DNA of 64,000 bases from Trema orientale (Eukaryota; Streptophyta; Magnoliopsida; Rosales; Cannabaceae). The notes below the pieces were generated by a model that was not told where the DNA came from, made no database searches, and worked only from the letters and a program-made list of their open reading frames with translations. Positions 12,471 through 22,812 of the stretch are shown here, one piece after another (position 1 is the first letter of the stretch; every line of letters starts with the position of its first letter). A program made the translations under genes and the position numbers. The stretch is taken from NCBI GenBank assembly GCA_002914845.1, contig JXTC01000027.1, forward strand, positions 887,256 through 951,255, read 5' to 3'.

Positions 12471-14166
12471 TCTTGATGTTTGTGATTAAGAATTCAAAAG
12501 TAGTTAATATGATTTTAAAAACTGCTTCGTGAACGCTTTTAGCTTGAAATTTAATTGACTCTCTTTTATTAATATATAAGAAAAAACATTAATCACAATT
12601 TTGTAAACGGGTATTTGATAACACTACACCCATATGTGTAAATGTCTTTTTGACAAAACGTTAAAATTTAATTTGACTAGCAATCTCTCCTTTGTGCTAA
12701 GACGTTTTTTTTGTAAGACTAATTTTCAGAAAACTCGACTCTATGCAAGAACTTTCAGACAATCCATGACTGTCAATATTTATATATATTGTTTTATTTC
12801 TTAGACGATGCAGATTTGCTGACCGATATCGACGACTTCTTAAATAATTTCACAGAATCACTTTTTTTTTTTCTTATGCCAAACATTATAAATATTGAGA
12901 AATTATCCAGAAAAAGTTAGATAGAGATGGTGTCACATGATTAGTGAGCATTTATTATAGAAAGGAACTTAATTAAATATTATAATTAATTGAAAATTGG
13001 TATTTATTAATTTTTGCCATTCAAGCAAGGAATCTGGCTAGAAAAAATTATTATTTTTTATTTCGACGAGAGCTTTCATTCATCAAGAAATTTAAATAAG
13101 GAGTTCTTTGCAAAATACATCTTTATTAAAGTGTATTTTAGGAAATACATCCCTTCTAATAATTTTTTGGTGAAATGCAAAAATGCCCTTTATATTTATC
13201 TTATCAAGTATCCACATTCTAGTTAGATAAGAGAGGTCGGTTTGCTAAGAAACCTTGTCTAGTGTTTGTGTCAAGCGCTCTCCTTACACATGTCTAGCGC
13301 TCAACAATCAAATATTTTGTTTTTTTTTTTATTATTTTTTTCGTCAAGTTGCTAGACATCTTTGTCTAATATTTGACATCATGTCGTCCAGCTCTTTCGA
13401 GTTAAGGATTTATATGTCTTTTTGCACTTATTTTTTTTTTTAAAAAAAGAGATGCAGTTACCTAAACACTATTCGAAGTGGTGTATTTTATAAAACTGAC
13501 TATAGGGAAAATATATTTTACCTAATTTTCTTTTTTAAGTATAAGGTAAATTTTATTCACTAGAGTTCAAAAACACTTTAGTCCAATCAAGTAAAAGAAT
13601 ATTTCTTTCTTTTCTGGAAAAAAAAAAAAAAAAAAGGGCACGCCAGGGTGCATTGTGCAAACGATTTGAAATATTAAAGTAATGATTTAATAATTTTTCA
13701 CAGTCAAAGAGTAGATCTCTAACTTGAGGAAAAAAAAAAAAAAGAAGAAGATTCCAGATTACATGGATAATTGCCCCATTTCTCATAACTGCTGAGATAA
13801 ATAATAAGTCGAATTTATGTCAGTTCTTTGGTTGTAATTAAAATATAGGGGCATTTTATGTAGTACCTTTAACAAAAAATAGGTACTTCACGTAAATTGT
13901 CACATAAATTAGTAATACACAATAGTGTGTACGTATTGTGTGTTATTAATGTTGCATATAAGTAAATTAACCTGAATTGGCAAGTTTTATTTGATGTATA
14001 TTACAAAATCACTTTAACTTTGTATAAATTTGCCCTTATGATTTATTCTTTCCATAACCGGCGCCGACGTGTATTGTTTTATGCAAAATTACACCCATAT
14101 TGTTATGTTACTATGTTGAGAGTTAAGTTGAACGAATGGGGCTGGATCCTCACGATATATTTATAT
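12471..14166. other. Intergenic DNA, no gene seen
   Basis: Short open frames (13014-13226, 13255-13443, 13553-13786) are low-complexity and lack motifs. The region is AT-rich with long T and A runs. A short palindrome (acacaat ... attgtgt) lies near 13917-13942. Confidence 0.5.
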
Positions 14167-14406
14167 GGGCACCAATCTAGTAGGTATTTTTTTTTTTTAC
14201 CTATGCATAGGTATCAATTTGTCCAATAAAAATTTGGCATGTATATTTTTTTGTTGTAAAAAGTAGGAGAGAGAAAAAGCATTAATAATGCACGTCTTTT
14301 CATACATTTTATTATAACCGTTGGATCACCATTAGATGATGATCCAACGGCTCAAAAAAAATACCTACCCATAGATAAAAAAAAAATACTTATTAGATTG
14401 GCAACC
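14167..14406. mobile_element. MITE, family A, copy 1 (240 bp)
   Basis: The ends form an imperfect terminal inverted repeat (GGGCACCAATCTAGTAGGTA against GGTTGCCAATCTAATAAGTA). The flanks are tatat on both sides. Inside is the palindrome ccgttggatca ... tgatccaacgg (about 14319-14351). It shares termini and interior with 63505-63741 and termini with 41264-41925. It is non-coding. Confidence 0.85.
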
Positions 14407-14700
14407 TATATTCGTACATATAAATATTAAGCTATTATAAGAATATCAAAAAAGATTATTCATATACGTTAGAAAGAAATAAGAATTCTAACATTTAAAA
14501 AGGAAAAAAAAAATCCGAATCGAAGCACTCTGTCCAAAGACACAAAAGGAGCCCAACGACAACGTCTCCAACTATCTGAAAAGTTGTATGACTGCATGAA
14601 CGACTTTTTCTTTTCCACTTTATTTCAATATATGAAGTGGCCACAGGGCACAAGTTGGGTGTTATTTCATTATATTATGAATTTTCTAAAAAAAAAATTG

Positions 14701-14852
14701 GAGACGACTACAGTAGGGGTGCATCTACTTAAGGTCCCTGTTTATATACCGTTTGATGGGAATTTGTGGAGAATCTGTTTATACACAGATTCCCATCAAA
14801 CGGTGTATAGACAGAGCCTTACGTAGGGACGCCCCTACTGTAGACGCACCCA
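14701..14852. mobile_element. Foldback MITE, family B, copy 1
   Basis: Nearly the whole 150 bp is one inverted repeat: ctacagtaggggtgc at the left and its mirror at the right, with the two halves meeting near accgtttgatggga / tcccatcaaacggt. A related copy lies 340 bp further on. No coding content. Confidence 0.85.
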
Positions 14853-15043
14853 AAAAAATTATGTATGTGCAGTACAAAAGATTGAACTTTGAAAAACGAA
14901 AAAAATTTGGGACTAAAAAGATGTTATTATCACTATGCAATGATTTTCATCGTTATTTTGTGACTGTGATTTATTGTGAATAAATGTATTTTTAATGACA
15001 ACTAATTTCGTTATTATATGTAAAAAATTGTGATTAAAATTAT

Positions 15044-15197
15044 GGGGAGGGCTACGGTAGGGGCGCTCCTACGTAGGGTCACCCCTTATACATCGTTGGA
15101 TGGAAATCTGTGGGGAATCTTTTTATGCACAGATTCTCATCCAACGGTGTATAGATAGGACCCTACGTAGGGACGCCCCTACTGTAGACGCGTCCTA
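15044..15197. mobile_element. Foldback MITE, family B, copy 2
   Basis: It has the same plan and sequence as 14701-14852: ctacggtaggggcgc at the left, gcccctactgtag at the right, and arms meeting at tcgttggatgga / tccaacggtgta. Confidence 0.85.
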
Positions 15198-15525
15198 AAA
15201 TTATATTTGTGACTAATTAATGTTACCGTTTTTGTCACAAAATACATAACTTACATTACGCTATTATTCCAATATGTGAATGGCCACAAGTACAGTGTAC
15301 TGGCAAACCATCATTCAGTTTTTCGTTTTGTTCTTTTTTTTTTTGGGATCCTACAGTATGATTTTTGTGGGGCCCGTGATAATGGTACGGGAAGCACAGC
15401 TCACGGGCACAACACCAATCTCATACGTTTACACCAATAATTTGAAACCTTTTGACTTACTTTTTACTCTTTTGGCTTATCCTTTTTTTGGATACATATT
15501 CTTTTGGCGTACCTTTTTTTAATCG

Positions 15526-15920
15526 ATTACGGCTTCAAAAAGTCATTTAGGAAGAGAAAAACAACTTCGTGTACGCTTGGAATTCATAAAGCAAAAATGT
15601 TCACATTCAATAACTTTTTTTTTTGTGCTCATGTTCACATTCAATAAGCTTAATTTGATAACATGTCGACAAGGACTTTTCCAATGAATATGTAAGACTT
15701 TTTACTCACTTTAAGGCTTCAAAACCTAGTTTAGGAAAAGAAAAATAACTTCGTGTGCGCTTTTCACTTGGAATTCATAAAGCAAAAATGCACATATTCA
15801 ATAAGCTAAATTTGATAACATGTCGACTAGAAGTTTTCCAATATATATATATTGTAAGACTTTTTACTCACTTGGCATATATTTTCATTGATTAAGTCTT
15901 CAAAAACTAGTTTATGACTA
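15526..15920. repeat. Tandem repeat of about 184 bp, 2.2 copies
   Basis: Units begin at about 15528, 15712 and 15895. Each starts with a cttcaaaa..tagtttagg-like word, followed by aacttcgtgt.cgct, ggaattcataaagcaaaaatg and gataacatgtcgac. The third unit is only a short stub. Confidence 0.85.
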
Positions 15921-16191
15921 CTAAGTACTATTATAGTGACTTCCCATCACTAATACTGTGACAGTCTTTAAAAAAAAAATCCCTTTATGAAATGCACCCA
16001 AAAGTCCTTTTACCAAAAGCACCACTAGTTCGGGTCCGTTTCCCTTGCAACCTTCTTTCCAATTCAAATAATTTCAGGGCCAACGAAATAGAAAAAATGA
16101 AAGTAGTACTAAGTTGCTGTTAAAAGTAGTGGTCCAAAACCAAAGCCCTTTCTCATCCAACTTTAAGAAAGCTCGTGGCACAACTCTCATA

Positions 16192-16313
16192 ATGCAAGTT
16201 TCTTTTTCTCTCTTTTTTTCTAATGAATAAAGGTAAGGGATGGAATTGTTGTATGCAAGTTTCTTTTTCTCTCTTTTTTTCTAATGAATAAAGGTAAGGG
16301 ATGGAATTGTTGT
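16192..16313. repeat. Exact 61-bp tandem duplication
   Basis: 16192-16252 is repeated without change at 16253-16313 (starts atgcaagtttctttttctct, ends ggaattgttgt). The identity indicates a recent event. Confidence 0.95.
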
Positions 16314-16448
16314 GGATGTTATCCGCACATTATTGTCTTTTTTCCAGAGTTTATGTATATCATATTTGCATTAAATGGAATTATTGTGGATGATATCCGC
16401 ACATTATTGTCTTTTTTCCAGAGTTTATGTATATCATATTTGTCTTTA
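16301..16448. repeat. 74-bp tandem duplication
   Basis: 16301-16374 is repeated almost exactly at 16375-16448 (core gatatccgcacattattgtc). It overlaps the end of the 61-bp duplication. Confidence 0.9.
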
Positions 16449-16777
16449 ATGCAATAAAGCGGAACAAGGATCAGCACAATCTGGTTTAGGCTAACTAGAG
16501 AGCATATTAGCATATTTGTACCACTAAGTGGAGTCGTCCACTTGTAAAAATTGGTTTATGTTAAGTAGTGGTCACAGATTTGAGTGTGGGATAATCTTTT
16601 GGGGGGTTTTAGATGTAAATACTTGTGTTCTCCCAGGTCACCACATGATGTGGGATATTTAGGACCACGCTCTATGTAATCTTTACTAGTAGTAACATTC
16701 GATGGGGCATAGGTGATGCACTCCATTGTCCGATGGGATAAGACCCATTTGAAAAGTCCTCAGCAAATAATTTCGTT

Positions 16778-16950
16778 TGTTAGGACTGTTTTTCGTATTC
16801 TTACTGAATATAATTAATTTTCTAATTAATTATGTAAAGTGGTAGTGCGGAAATATATAACAAGTAAAAATATGACACACAGATATTTTTACTTGGTTCA
16901 ACTATCTCCCGATAGTCTATAGACCTTAATAGTATAAGAATGTGCATGAA
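16778..16950. mobile_element. Copia-type LTR fragment
   Basis: It starts TGTTAGGAC and then follows the LTR at 46229 closely: actgaatataattaattttc, gtggtagtgcggaaat, tatttttacttggttca and atctcccgata. Homology stops near 16950, where an RLP-derived fragment begins. No partner LTR is nearby. Confidence 0.8.
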
Positions 16951-17624
16951 TTTATATTCTTTTCCTTGCCACATAACCAATGCCTTATATTTATAGTTTC
17001 TAATAATAGAAAAATCTCAGTAAGATGATCGTTGATTAAATGGTCCATCTTCTAGTTTTCTAAGGAGTGTTCATCAATCGGTTTGGAATGTTATTATGCC
17101 ATTCAAACCGAACGATCGGTTTTTGGTTTGTTTTTCGGTAACATAAAACTCGGCCAACTACTGATGAATACTTTCCAAATTGACCTTTCTTTTTGCCGAT
17201 TTAATTGATTTAAACTAAAGAAAACCGAGTTCTCTTATTTAATGATTTCGTTGTCTCCTCCATAAACCCTTGTAAGTATTAACAAAATATCCAGAGTATA
17301 GAAAGGGGGGAAGGGGGGAGAAGAGGGAAGAATCTCAACATATTATAAGGAAAAAGAGGGACTTAAAAGGAGAAGAAATGAGATATAGAGAGTTAACGAG
17401 AGAAACAAAGAGAAAGAGAGAGAGCTGAGAGAGAGAGAAATGGTGAGAAAGAGTATGTACTAAGAGAAACAATAAAAAACATAGCCAAAGAGGGAGAGTG
17501 ACGAAAAAAAGGACCTACTTATAGGAGAATGTGACAATACGTGGACTTTGTATTGCTAAAGGTTGAAGATAATATATGAGCTAGGGTTTGACTATTCAAT
17601 CATTAATAATATGTGAATGAAATA

Positions 17625-19713
17625 GGGAAATTAACGTGGGTACTCTTATTTTTAAGCAAATGACTTTTTTACTATTTTTTTTTCATAATGAGATTTCTAG
17701 TTCTTCTCACAAGTCAAAAAGTCCAAAATACCCTTTGTCCCTGTCAAAGCGTTTGGCCTCATTTTTTTTTCTTTTTGTATTTTTTTAATTCAGACCTCTT
17801 ATTCTTTCTCTCCAATCTCCACCTCTAGCACCACAAACAACCTTTATGCCTTTGGCCCTTTCTCTGCCATTTTTGTCAAAATCTAAGCTCAGTGTAGAGG
17901 AAGTTATACACAACCACTACAGATCTACTCATTTGGTCTGAAACTCCTCTGACTGCTCTCCCGTCACTGCCTCCGATGCATCTTGCTCTAGCGCCCGTTC
18001 TCACCATTATGATGGATCCTCATCTCCGGGTTTGAGGGCCAGTGGCAGGTTCAACATCGATTCGGATTCTAGGAAAAAGAGGAGTCGGCTTCTCATCCAC
18101 TTCGATATAATTTCTATGGTGATTCGTGCCTAGATGTCGAGCTCATCGTTTAGGCCGAAGCCGAAGATTTGTGCTAATACCAATCTGATGTGGCCCTGGC
18201 ACTCCTCCGCCTCATCTTCCATGATTGCTTCATCGAGGTACTCTTTTCTTACTCTTTCTTGTTGATTGTGATATAGGTTTTTGTTCTTTCTTTAAAATTC
18301 TGATTCTTGTACTTATTTTGATTGTACATATATCTGTGTAAATTGAGTTGTTGTGAGTTCTCTCTAATTTTAAATTTGGTCAAATCTTTAAGGGGGTGTA
18401 ATGCATATGTTCTATTGGATCCCGCTGATGGAATCGACTCAGAAAAAGAGTCTCTCTGGACTAGTTTTAGTCTTCTTCTTCTTCTTCGAGTCACAAATTA
18501 GTCCTTCATTTGAAAACCAAAGAAGAGAAACTACAGAACAGAGGTTGAAGAAAATGGCAGACTGGAAGTGAGAAAAAAATGCGTAGTTGTCACAAATTTT
18601 GTGAGTTATAGTCACAAGTCAGATTCTGTATTTTTTGAAACTGTGAGAAAGATATGGTTGTCACGGATTAAGTCACACACTACTAATTTTCTTTTGTTTT
18701 TTTCTTAGGAACACACTACTAATCTTGATGGCATGGTTTTCATATGAAAAACAGATTTTTTTGTGAGTTTGGGCATTATTAGATATTGTTATAAATTACT
18801 AAGCCATTTATAGTAGTCACAAATATGTGATTGTCACAACGTTTGTGACTTTAAGTCATTGATCTTAAATACTGTTAGAGATTATGTGACCTAAAGTCAC
18901 ACATTGTGACTACTAATCTATAAGTTACGGATTTTCATATGAAAATTAGATTTTGTGTGGGTTATAAGCATTGTTAGCTATTATTAAATAGTTGGTACTA
19001 AGTCATTATTAGCCAATGTGAATACTTATTTTAATTTTGTGATGTAGGCACCAATTTAGTGAATGAGTTTTACATATTGTAAGAAATATTGACATAATTT
19101 ATTGCATTGTAATCTGGTCAATAGTTTCTTAGAAACAATGAATGAATAATATTTGGTAGAACATTAATTGTGTGACTAATTATATATGATTAAACAAATT
19201 AAGATAAATCAAGTAGCAGGTTTTTTTATCTTTTGTTATTGTCTTTTACAAACATGTGACTATTAGTTGCGCTAAAATATAAATTGTTCCAACTATTCGT
19301 AACGATATAAAATAAAATATGATCATCAATAACAAAATTGTGACTAATAATAACAAAATTATGAATAATGTAACAATTAAAAGATACCCAGAAAATGAAT
19401 CATAAAAATTGTGACCATCAGTCACAAAATTATGACATTGCTCATGCCTTCAAAAGCTCATGATATTTGTAACGATGTAAAATAAATTGTTCCGTAAAAA
19501 AAAAAAAAAAAAAAAACTGTGATCATCAGTCACAAAATTATGACTATTGGTAACAAAGCATAAAATGGCTGAACGGCAGTTTCGGAATGACTATTTTTTC
19601 TCTCTCCAAAAGTAACTAAAAAAGTCATTATTTTGAACTATAAATGTCATTTTGAAAAAGTGAACTAAAAAAGTCAATTTAGCCTAAATTTGAACTATTC
19701 AAGTCAATTTCCC
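17625..19713 (+). mobile_element. Pack-MULE carrying a peroxidase gene piece
   Basis: The element has inverted ends (GGGAAATTAACG at the left and GGGAAATTGACT reversed at the right, similar for about 50 bp). It is flanked by exact 9-bp duplications aatgaaata (17616-17624 and 19714-19722), the hallmark of Mutator-like elements. There is no transposase. The interior has two parts: a GC-richer block at about 17800-18455 with a peroxidase fragment, and an AT-rich part (18590-19560) studded with gtcacaaa and ttgtgac words. Confidence 0.85.
18103..18455 (+). pseudogene. Class III peroxidase fragment: end of exon 1, intron, start of exon 2
   Basis: The frame 18103-18237 reads RYNFYGDSCL at its start and ALLRLIFHDCFIE at its end, the distal-haem-site block of secreted plant peroxidases (R..FHDC, catalytic Arg and His present). 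It carries two stops. A GT donor follows at 18238. After an AG near 18391 the frame resumes as GCNAYVLLDPADGIDSEKES, matching the family's GCDASVLLD block. The break lies at the classic first-intron site of this family (after HDCF.., before GCD). The segment was therefore copied as genomic DNA with its intron, not as cDNA. Everything after EKES is missing, so it is non-functional. Confidence 0.85.
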
Positions 19714-20430
19714 AATGAAATACCTTATATGTGAAGATGGTATATAGGCCTTCATATGGCATATAGAGAAAATGACATGGATAGGACTAATTTGGGCCGA
19801 AATAACCTTTTTATGCATGTTTCTAAAAACAACGTTTTCAAGAGTGTTAAGGACTTATTGACCATGAAAAACCATTATTTAGGACTTTTCCATAGTTAAG
19901 AAGTTGTTGACCATAGGTCAAGGTATCCTTGACACTCCTAATTAGTGTCATTTTTAAAAACATGCACAGAAAAGTCATTCTGGCCCAAGTTAGTCCTACA
20001 CCTGTGCTTTTCTTTGGGCTTCGTTAAAGATGATATATGGGCTAGATTAAAGATGATATATGGGCCTTTTTCTTTTTGCCTTGAGTTAGTTTTAGTTTGA
20101 TAATTGGCATGATTAATAATTTCATACATAAATAAATATAATTAAATATTAAAAACAAAGTTAAAAATCATTTCGGTCTGTTCTGTTATTTATCGGTTGC
20201 TGTGGACTAGGCAAAATGACCAAAATTCTTTCGTTTTTAATGTTCGATTTTCGATTTTTTCAGTTTCATTTTGGTTGGTTGTTTCAGTTTATGGGTTTGT
20301 TTGCTTAGCTCTATTTCTCAACCATAGAGCTCAAATTGTTAAGACATGATGGAATAACTCCAGATATATTATTCTGAGAAATGTCCAATATTTTAATAAA
20401 ACGGAGATGACATAGATTCAAAGGTTTTTT

Positions 20431-20690
20431 CTTTTTGGCATCATTTGCTTTTGAGTTTTTCGTAGTTTGGCAATTTAGTCCTTGAGAAAAAAAAAAGTGA
20501 GGCAATTAAGTCCTTATATTTACAAAATCATTGCAATGTCCCCCCAATTCCTCAACTGTTGTTAACTTTTGGATGGAGTTGATCATGTGAGGGTCACGTG
20601 TTGTGCAAATTAGGGCTGGAGTTGGAATTTCAGAAAGTGTAGAATTGTTTTTGAGGAAAAATCGAAGATTTTCAATTCAAATTTGAATTA
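20431..20690. repeat. MULE-end-like fragment
   Basis: The order of words (ggcaattaagtcctt, tttacaaaatcattgcaatg, tttggatgg, gatcatgtg) parallels the long inverted terminus of the MULE at 61207. It is diverged, and no partner terminus was found. Confidence 0.4.
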
Positions 20691-21776
20691 ATTAAAACAT
20701 GAACCAAAGTTAATAGAAAACAAACTCATTATTTAAACTAAGCAAACTCACAAAATCAAGATAAAATAACTTTAAATTACACATCAAATAAAAAAAAATT
20801 AAAATTGAAAATGAATTATCTAATAATTTTGGATTGGATTGTTCCGCTATCCAATCAAAGTGGGTAATGCGTAGACCACAGTATATGCGTACTTATAAGT
20901 TTATAACACGTTTCCAAATCAACTTATATATGAGTTATGTCACACCAACGTTAGAATTTAGATTCCTGAAGTCTTTAAATCTTTAAATAATAATATATTT
21001 TTTTATAACAGGTGTTTTGTATTAGTGAAAGTATTTCTAAAAAGCTAAAATACTTCTTCATGCCACTATTTGAAAAGGTTGATGAATATTGGCATATTGG
21101 AGGTCCCAAAAGTTCGAGACTTAAAAAGGGTTGTAGTACCAACTTGTAGAATCCATACCCATACCGGGTTGGGTTTCGAACGACTTTTTAATCTTCAATA
21201 AGGTGATTAAAGCATAAATGAAAATAAATAAATAAACATAAACGACCTTTTCAATTTTCAACGAACGACAACCACAGAAATTAACGACCTTTTGCATGGC
21301 ACTAGACTGGACAGCTGAGTCAGCTGACTATCACCATATTGGACACGTGACTCACAGTCGTGGTCATTGGTCAGAATTCAGCATCCAATAGTTATGTTTC
21401 TTATCATTTTGAATAGAATTAGAGCTTGATAGTATATAAGTATATAGTAAGTATAATTAATAATAATTACCAAATAGTTTAAGGAGTTTGACTGTTGCTT
21501 CACTTCACCAACTCATAAAGGATTTTTTCAATTTCATTTAAGTACATTAAATGCGACTTGTATTTGGTCAATTGATTGTACGGTGTTTCAGGAATTTCCG
21601 GCCCTTTAGCATAGGGTTTTATCCATTAAACTTGTTTTTCAAAAAATATTACCAAATTTACGACCTTTCAAAAATAATAAGAATTCCGTACGATATTTTC
21701 AGGGTATTTTTCAAAATATTTTGGGAATTAGAAAACACGGTGGCATTTTCATAAATAAGCCATTTTTTTTTACAGG
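20691..21776. other. Intergenic DNA, no gene seen
   Basis: AT-rich. The frame at 21551-21754 shows no motif, and no clear element was found. Confidence 0.5.
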
Positions 21777-22178
21777 AAACCTTTATGGTTTCCTAGAAAC
21801 CAATTTGGTTTCCTATTAGCGGAATGTCCTGTCCGTAAGTAAATCATAGGAAATCACAAAAGTTTCCTGAAAACCAGTTTAGTTTCCTTTAGTGGAATAT
21901 CCTTTACGTAAGTAAATCACAAGAAACCACGAATATTTCCTGAAAACTATTATGGTTTTTTTTGTGCAGAATACCCTGTAGCTAAATAAATCACAGGAAA
22001 CCATCGTGGTTTCTTTTTTACAGAGTGCCACGTAGCTAAGTAAATCACAGGAAACCTTCGTGGTTTTCTTTAGCAAAATGCCCTGTAACTAAGTAAATCA
22101 CAGGAAACCAAGAAGATTTCCTAGAAACCATCGCGGTTTCTTTTTTGCATAATGTCATGTAGCTAAGTAAATCATAGG
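21777..22178. repeat. Six-unit tandem array (units 74, 73, 74, 54, 53, 74 bp)
   Basis: Units start at 21777, 21851, 21924, 21998, 22052 and 22105. Each begins aaa(t/c)c, carries ggtttcc-type words and ends taagtaaatcacagg or a close variant. Units 4 and 5 lack about 20 bp that the others have. A partial seventh start follows at 22179. Confidence 0.9.
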
Positions 22179-22394
22179 AAACTATGAAGGTTTATACTTA
22201 ATTGTTATGGAGCAATTTTATCGAGCACTTGGTGTGCAAAAATTCCACTTCTAATAATTCTACACAATTTCATCATCCAGTTTAAATCATTATTCTAGCT
22301 CATTCAATAAAATTATTTCGTTACTAGTCATTCTTAGAACCAATTTGGTTACTAATTTATAATAACCAAAGTACTTATTAGTACAAGAGAATCG

Positions 22395-22812
22395 AATTTA
22401 AAAATAAAAAAAAGAATGAGAAAAATGGGTGGAGAAAAGGGATAAATAAAAAGGATTAAAAAAATTGAGAAAAATAGATGGAGGAAAAGAGTTAAATAAA
22501 AAGGATTTAAAAAATAGAAAAAAAATCTTTTTTTTAAAGATGAAAAAAATACATTTTCCTTTTCTTATAAATATTAAAAGAGAATAGAATTTTAGAAAAT
22601 AAAAGGAAGAAAAGTAAAATAGAAAAGGGAATTTAAAAAAAAAAAACGAAAAAGTAGAAGAAGGAGTAACCAAAAAAACAAAATACAAGAAAAAAAACAA
22701 AATAAAAAGGAAAAAAAAAAAGAAAAAAAGAATGCTCAGGAGGTGGGACTTGAACCCATGGTTGTAAGGAGAAAAAGAGTTGCACCAAGCAATAAAGCTA
22801 ACAATACTCTTA
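22395..22812 (-). mobile_element. SINE-like retroposon with long T-rich (minus-strand) tail
   Basis: On the minus strand there is a perfect pol III B box, ggttcaagtcc (22756-22746). About 30 bases upstream is an A-box-like tagctttattgcttgg (22800-22785). The sequence after the B box runs into about 340 bases that are almost entirely pyrimidine on this strand (purine on plus), like an overgrown tail. No tRNA cloverleaf could be drawn, so it is a tRNA-derived element at best. The 100-codon frame at 22398-22700 is only the translation of this tract. Confidence 0.45.

Larger units (their letters stand above)
17061..20313. mobile_element. hAT-like insertion in the RLP fragment (contains a MULE)
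   Basis: The left end reads taaggagtgttcatc and the right end, reversed, tagagctaagcaaac. Both resemble hAT termini, and subterminal aaaccg/cggttt-type words lie at both ends. The flanks tagttttc (17053-17060) and tatttctc (20312-20319) look like a degenerate target duplication, but the exact edges are uncertain by a few bases. Without the nested MULE the element is about 1.15 kb and non-coding. It also holds a GA-rich block at 17290-17440. Confidence 0.55.
16953..20430 (-). pseudogene. Second RLP gene fragment, split by an insertion
   Basis: Two pieces match neighbouring parts of the RLP at 8866-11795. The segment 16953-17060 corresponds to the island region just after the MVDK motif (intact copy about 9450-9570). 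The segment 20314-20430 reads NLCHLRFIKILDISQNNISG and continues to SSMVEK (intact copy about 9570-9670). In an unbroken gene the two would adjoin; here 3.25 kb lies between them. Everything upstream and downstream of these pieces is lost: on the low side the copia LTR fragment takes over, on the high side an unrelated repeat. So the locus once held at least two RLP copies in the same orientation. Confidence 0.8.

Noticed and set aside
21777..22178. CRISPR-like regularly spaced repeat
   Set aside because: Whole units repeat without unique spacers; the genome is a plant's.
22398..22700. 100-codon Phe-rich minus-strand frame
   Set aside because: Pure translation of a pyrimidine tract; no start context, motif or splice partners.
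22735..22812. A functional tRNA gene
   Set aside because: A- and B-box-like words are present, but no acceptor stem or cloverleaf can be formed.
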